In this document: positions 49,801 to 51,883 of the stretch, piece after piece | Numbering within the stretch: position 1 is the first letter of the stretch | How the letters are laid out: the number at the start of each line of letters is the position of its first letter | Assembly (NCBI GenBank): GCA_027623095.1 | Contig: JAQBVM010000007.1 | Location: 1-51,883 of the forward strand | Length of the DNA: 51,883 nucleotides | Direction of reading: 5' to 3' | Source: Verrucomicrobiota bacterium | GTDB lineage: Bacteria; Verrucomicrobiota; Verrucomicrobiia; Limisphaerales; SIBE01 | The notes under the pieces: model-generated | The model's database searches: none | Seen by the model: the letters and a program-made list of their open reading frames with translations, nothing else | What the model was told of the DNA's origin: nothing | Translations under genes and position numbers: made by a program

Positions 49801-50417
49801 TGATAGTGCAGTTCGGCGCGAGCGCAGTCAGACATTGCCCATTCGTAGAATAGTCCGAGCTTGATGAGATGGTTGGCCGTTTCCGGATGCTCCGGCCCTC
49901 GGATAGTTTCCAGGACAATTAACTGCCGTCGGTAAAGCTGTTCTGCCCTGGCAAAGTCCCCGGTCGCTGCGCAAGTCGAAGCCAGGGATCCGAGGAGGAG
50001 AGCTGTTTGAAAGTGTTCTGGGCCCAGAGATTTCTCGGTAATCTGCAGCGCCCGCTGATAAAGTGGTTCCGCTTTCGCGTCGGTGCCCAGTTGTTGGTAA
50101 AGCCGTCCCAGATGGTCCAAACATCGGGCTGTGAGCAGATGTTCCGGTCCATGAAGCTTCTCGCTGATTCTCAACGCGCGTTCGTAAAGCGGCTTGGCGT
50201 TCGCATAATCCTTGGATTTTTCGTAGAAGAACCCGGCTACAGTCAGGCTGTCCACCAGGGAAGGATGATCTGGGCCCAAGGCTTTCTCGCGAATCCGCAA
50301 CGCACGCTGATAGAGCCGCCCAGCGGCGTGAAACCTGCCCAGCTTGTTACAGACAAGAGCGAGAGCATTGATAAAGGCGAATTCTCCCAACTCAAAGTTC
50401 AGTTTCTTCAGGTCCAT
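46821..50417 (-). CDS. TPR-CHAT protein 2 (intact)
   Basis: A 1198-residue protein with about ten kinesin-light-chain-type TPRs (residues about 10-450), the conserved middle region (FTSESQRLAFTERRNPYGLL, GIVLDSLLEDCLVAEASQKP), and a CHAT caspase-like domain with catalytic His938 (LHLATHGFF) and Cys1085 (VLSACETGAG). Linkers at about 680-740 and 950-1010 are Pro/Ala-rich and contain translated repeat DNA (SAGVSPAPVSAAPN; GGAHAPRVLGSAPSPNPSAE). CHAT proteases are activated proteolytic switches, in characterised cases cleaving a specific partner in defence or development. No gasdermin-like or other obvious target is encoded next to it. Confidence 0.9.
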   Translation of the reverse strand: MDLKKLNFELGEFAFINALALVCNKLGRFHAAGRLYQRALRIREKALGPDHPSLVDSLTVAGFFYEKSKDYANAKPLYERALRISEKLHGPEHLLTARCLDHLGRLYQQLGTDAKAEPLYQRALQITEKSLGPEHFQTALLLGSLASTCAATGDFARAEQLYRRQLIVLETIRGPEHPETANHLIKLGLFYEWAMSDCARAELHYQRALKITERALGPEHPVTANNRHFLAALYQRMGADGKAVPLYQRALETSEKINGPRHPHTVVSLVHLAALHLRMGNGNRAEPLYQNLMKNARKEIPPKSPGLVWALTGAAGALNELATEYERIGDCDKAESVRLCELSILERQPGPAHAASTFSQERLAALYRNRGQPAKGEMLLRRALSLAEKEFGMEHLFTASKLNSLGLHHAAIGEHEKAEPFYRRALKISETAFGPESPHRAGAYTQFGWHLVGIGKKSEALGMAVQADRGDSATLINVLSFTSESQRLAFTERRNPYGLLAAVESALGVATAVLRNKGIVLDSLLEDCLVAEASQKPEHQALVEQLRSTKLRMTRFLLEEPEMLSLQSREAREAERAKSVEELERLEGSLAREVAALGHPRRALRVTVEQVRQALPKDAVLLELLRYWNHRVPHEPMSRYGAVVLAASGEPKWVCLGSAEAIEQNVKRYQEAVRGSAGVSPAPVSAAPNGPKATETTPLSALSPPAYVEASAGRLEEERVVEDRVRGDLQLSTLLQALHQQLWSPVEPLLPPETKTVILSPDGALNFLSFATLLTPDDQFLSQKYSIRYVASGRDLLREFQVSENTQVTVFANPDFGGPSGAGTVGDATRSADGARTASSPATSACPERTDLPETSGFGAGAAGGVARAPGTQLREVEIRDFAALHLPPLPGTARESALLAEQARRWQWPIQVFEGAEASESRLQAVSSPRILHLATHGFFLSDGGAHAPRVLGSAPSPNPSAEPVSGTFSVPVGEAPACSADRPTGAREARALPETRVEERRGVGGIRPFEPMELGGESTSFLRPRGVLKNPMHRSGLALAGAQATLEAWRRGETASIADGIVTAAEAGTLKLEGTELVVLSACETGAGEAKSGEGVLGLRRGFIQAGARNLLMTLWCVADEETAQLMTEFYERFHATGDAPQALADVQRDWLVKLRNSQSLEAAVRLAGPFVLTFQGPTVRKGNGDDSSQNQEAET

Positions 50418-50442
50418 ACGTCGTCGTCGCGGCGCGTGCCGC

Positions 50443-51883
50443 TCAAGTTATCCTCCGAGTCGAACCACAATCCGTGCTTTCGTTGTGCTGCAATATCGAT
50501 CCTTGAAACGTCATGATAAACGGACCCGCCAAGTTAACGGCGGCCTGAAGACCGCGCTCCTTCCGTAACGTGACTAACCAATCGCGCTGCACGTTAGCGA
50601 GTGCTTTTGGCGCGTTGCCGCTGGCGTGAAATGCTTCATAAAACTCCGCCATGATCTGCGCCGTCTCGTCGTCCGCGACCGACCAGAGCGTCATCAACAG
50701 GTTCTGCGCTCCGGCTTGAATGAAACCACGACGGAGACCCAGCACGCCTTCGCCCGATTTCGCTTCGCCCGCGCCTGTTTCGCAGGCCGACAACGCGACC
50801 AACTCAGTCCCTTCCAATTTTAGTGTCCCGACTTCCGCCGCTGTTACGATCCCGTCATCGCCCGACGGTGGAGTCTCGCCGCGGTTCCAGGCGTCCAACG
50901 TTGCTTGCGCTCCGGCCAAAGCCAGTCCGCTCCGGTGCATCGGGTTCTTTAACACGCCGCGCGGCCTGAGAATGTTCTCCGATTCGTCGAGAGACCCAAC
51001 GCCCCCAAACGGTCTCAACCCGCCCACTCCGCGACGCCCTTCAACGTCTGTCGCGGGGAGCGCAGCCGCCTCGGCTGCCCCGGTTGGCACCTCGCCGACC
51101 GGAAAGGAGAACGGTTCGCTCACCGGCTTCGCGCCTGGGTTCGGCGAGGGCGCCGAACCCGGCACGCGGGGCGCGTGCGCTCCCCCGTCCGGCAGAAAGA
51201 ACCCATGCGTGGCCAAATGCAGAATGCGGGGCGACTGGATCGCGTGCAGTCGGGATTTGCTGGCTTGCGCTTGCTCGAAGACCCGCATCGGCCAGTTCCA
51301 TTGGCGGGCGCGTTCGGCCAGCAAGGCACTCTCCCGCGCCGTCCCCGGCAACGGCGGCAACTGCAAGTTCGCAAAGTCGCGTCGCTCCATTTCTCGCAAA
51401 CGCCCAATGTCCGCCGCGGGGCCGCCGGCGGTTGGTTCAGAGAGTGCGCGCGCATCCGCCGGAATGTTCGGTGTCCACGCTTTAGCGTGCTCTTCGCCAG
51501 ACCGGCTAAAGCCGGGACTCCGAACCGGCCGACTCGCATCCTCGGGGGAGTCAGTGCCGCTCGGCCCACCGAAATCCGGATTGGCGAACACCGTCACTTG
51601 CGCGTTCTCCGACACCTGAAACTCGCGCAACAGATCGCGTCCGCTGGCCACGTAACGGATCGAGTATTTCTGGCTGAGAAATTGATTGTCCGGCGTCAAC
51701 AGCGTGGCGAAGGAAAGAAAGTTCAAAGCGCCATCCGGGCTGAGGATCACGGTCTTGGTCTCGGGTGGAAGGAGCGGTTCGAGCGGCGACCAGAGCTGTT
51801 GATACAAAGTTTGGAGCAACGTTGAGAGTTGCACGGCACCCCTCTCCCGGTCTTCGACCACCCTCTCCCCTTCCAAAGGGGAG
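50443..51883 (-). CDS. TPR-CHAT protein 3, C-terminal part (cut by window edge)
   Basis: The CHAT domain of a third paralogue; the frame is open through the window edge, so the TPR region lies outside. It shows ILSPDGALNFLSFATLLTPD, the catalytic His in ILHLATHGFFLPDGG and the catalytic Cys in VALSACETGAGEAKSGEG. Sequence is close to TPR-CHAT 2 across the core, including the repeat-derived insert GGAHAPRVPGSAPSPNPGAK between His and Cys. The C-terminus ends 25 bp before TPR-CHAT 2 begins. Same strand and order as the other two, so a tandem array by duplication. Confidence 0.87.
   Translation of the reverse strand, partial: SPLEGERVVEDRERGAVQLSTLLQTLYQQLWSPLEPLLPPETKTVILSPDGALNFLSFATLLTPDNQFLSQKYSIRYVASGRDLLREFQVSENAQVTVFANPDFGGPSGTDSPEDASRPVRSPGFSRSGEEHAKAWTPNIPADARALSEPTAGGPAADIGRLREMERRDFANLQLPPLPGTARESALLAERARQWNWPMRVFEQAQASKSRLHAIQSPRILHLATHGFFLPDGGAHAPRVPGSAPSPNPGAKPVSEPFSFPVGEVPTGAAEAAALPATDVEGRRGVGGLRPFGGVGSLDESENILRPRGVLKNPMHRSGLALAGAQATLDAWNRGETPPSGDDGIVTAAEVGTLKLEGTELVALSACETGAGEAKSGEGVLGLRRGFIQAGAQNLLMTLWSVADDETAQIMAEFYEAFHASGNAPKALANVQRDWLVTLRKERGLQAAVNLAGPFIMTFQGSILQHNESTDCGSTRRIT

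Noticed and set aside
42744..51883. CHAT genes as a type III-E CRISPR (Craspase, Csx29-like) system
   Set aside because: No CRISPR array, Cas7-11-like or RpoE/Csx30-type gene is visible in the window; TPR-CHAT is also common outside CRISPR loci.
1..51883. CRISPR arrays, rRNA genes, prophage or complete insertion sequences
   Set aside because: No regularly spaced repeats, rRNA-like stretches, phage structural genes or transposase genes were seen on either strand.

Overview
The window looks like a chromosomal segment of a Verrucomicrobiota bacterium, probably from the Pedosphaera/Limisphaera side of the phylum. This is an inference. It rests on a Planctomycetes-Verrucomicrobia (PVM) type microcompartment locus, a PEP-CTERM protein, a secreted protein beginning with the VNAVGYV motif, secreted PQQ-propeller and sulfatase-type enzymes, tandem TPR-CHAT genes, and many short palindromic repeats between and inside genes.

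Layout. 0-11.3 kb is mostly housekeeping: clpP-clpX, an aminotransferase, a secreted PQQ-repeat propeller, ftsK, a BrkB-type membrane protein, a small membrane protein, a PUR-domain protein, and nadD-rsfS. 11.3-14.5 kb holds cstA, an HNH endonuclease, an orphan RelE-like toxin and tRNA-Glu(CUC). 14.6-15.9 kb holds two secreted proteins.

16.1-26.9 kb is a complete PVM-type bacterial microcompartment (BMC) operon on the minus strand with a divergent DeoR regulator. It encodes PduL, three BMC-H hexamer proteins, acetate kinase, three BMC-P vertex proteins, a CoA-acylating aldehyde dehydrogenase, a class II aldolase, a lactate/malate dehydrogenase, a DeoC/LacD-like aldolase and a translationally coupled CHR-family transporter. 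The family-based reading is cleavage of a fuculose/rhamnulose-type sugar phosphate to lactaldehyde, oxidation to an acyl-CoA, then acyl-phosphate and ATP formation.

27.9-42.5 kb is a less familiar cell-surface cluster: an asparagine-synthase-like protein without the usual N-terminal Cys, a YidC/EMC3-like membrane protein, a 63-residue protein, two paralogous COG3379-like alkaline-phosphatase-superfamily enzymes, a PAPS-type sulfotransferase, a sulfatase-like lipoprotein, a Tat-exported metallophosphoesterase and an arylsulfate sulfotransferase. Three of these proteins share an L-x-x-LGY(I/V) motif.

42.7 kb to the right edge is a tandem array of three TPR-CHAT (caspase-like) genes. The first is split by a -1 frame change lying exactly on a CCCAAAT slippery heptamer; the last runs off the window. 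Four families of dispersed palindromic repeats were found by eye, and some repeat sequence has entered coding regions.
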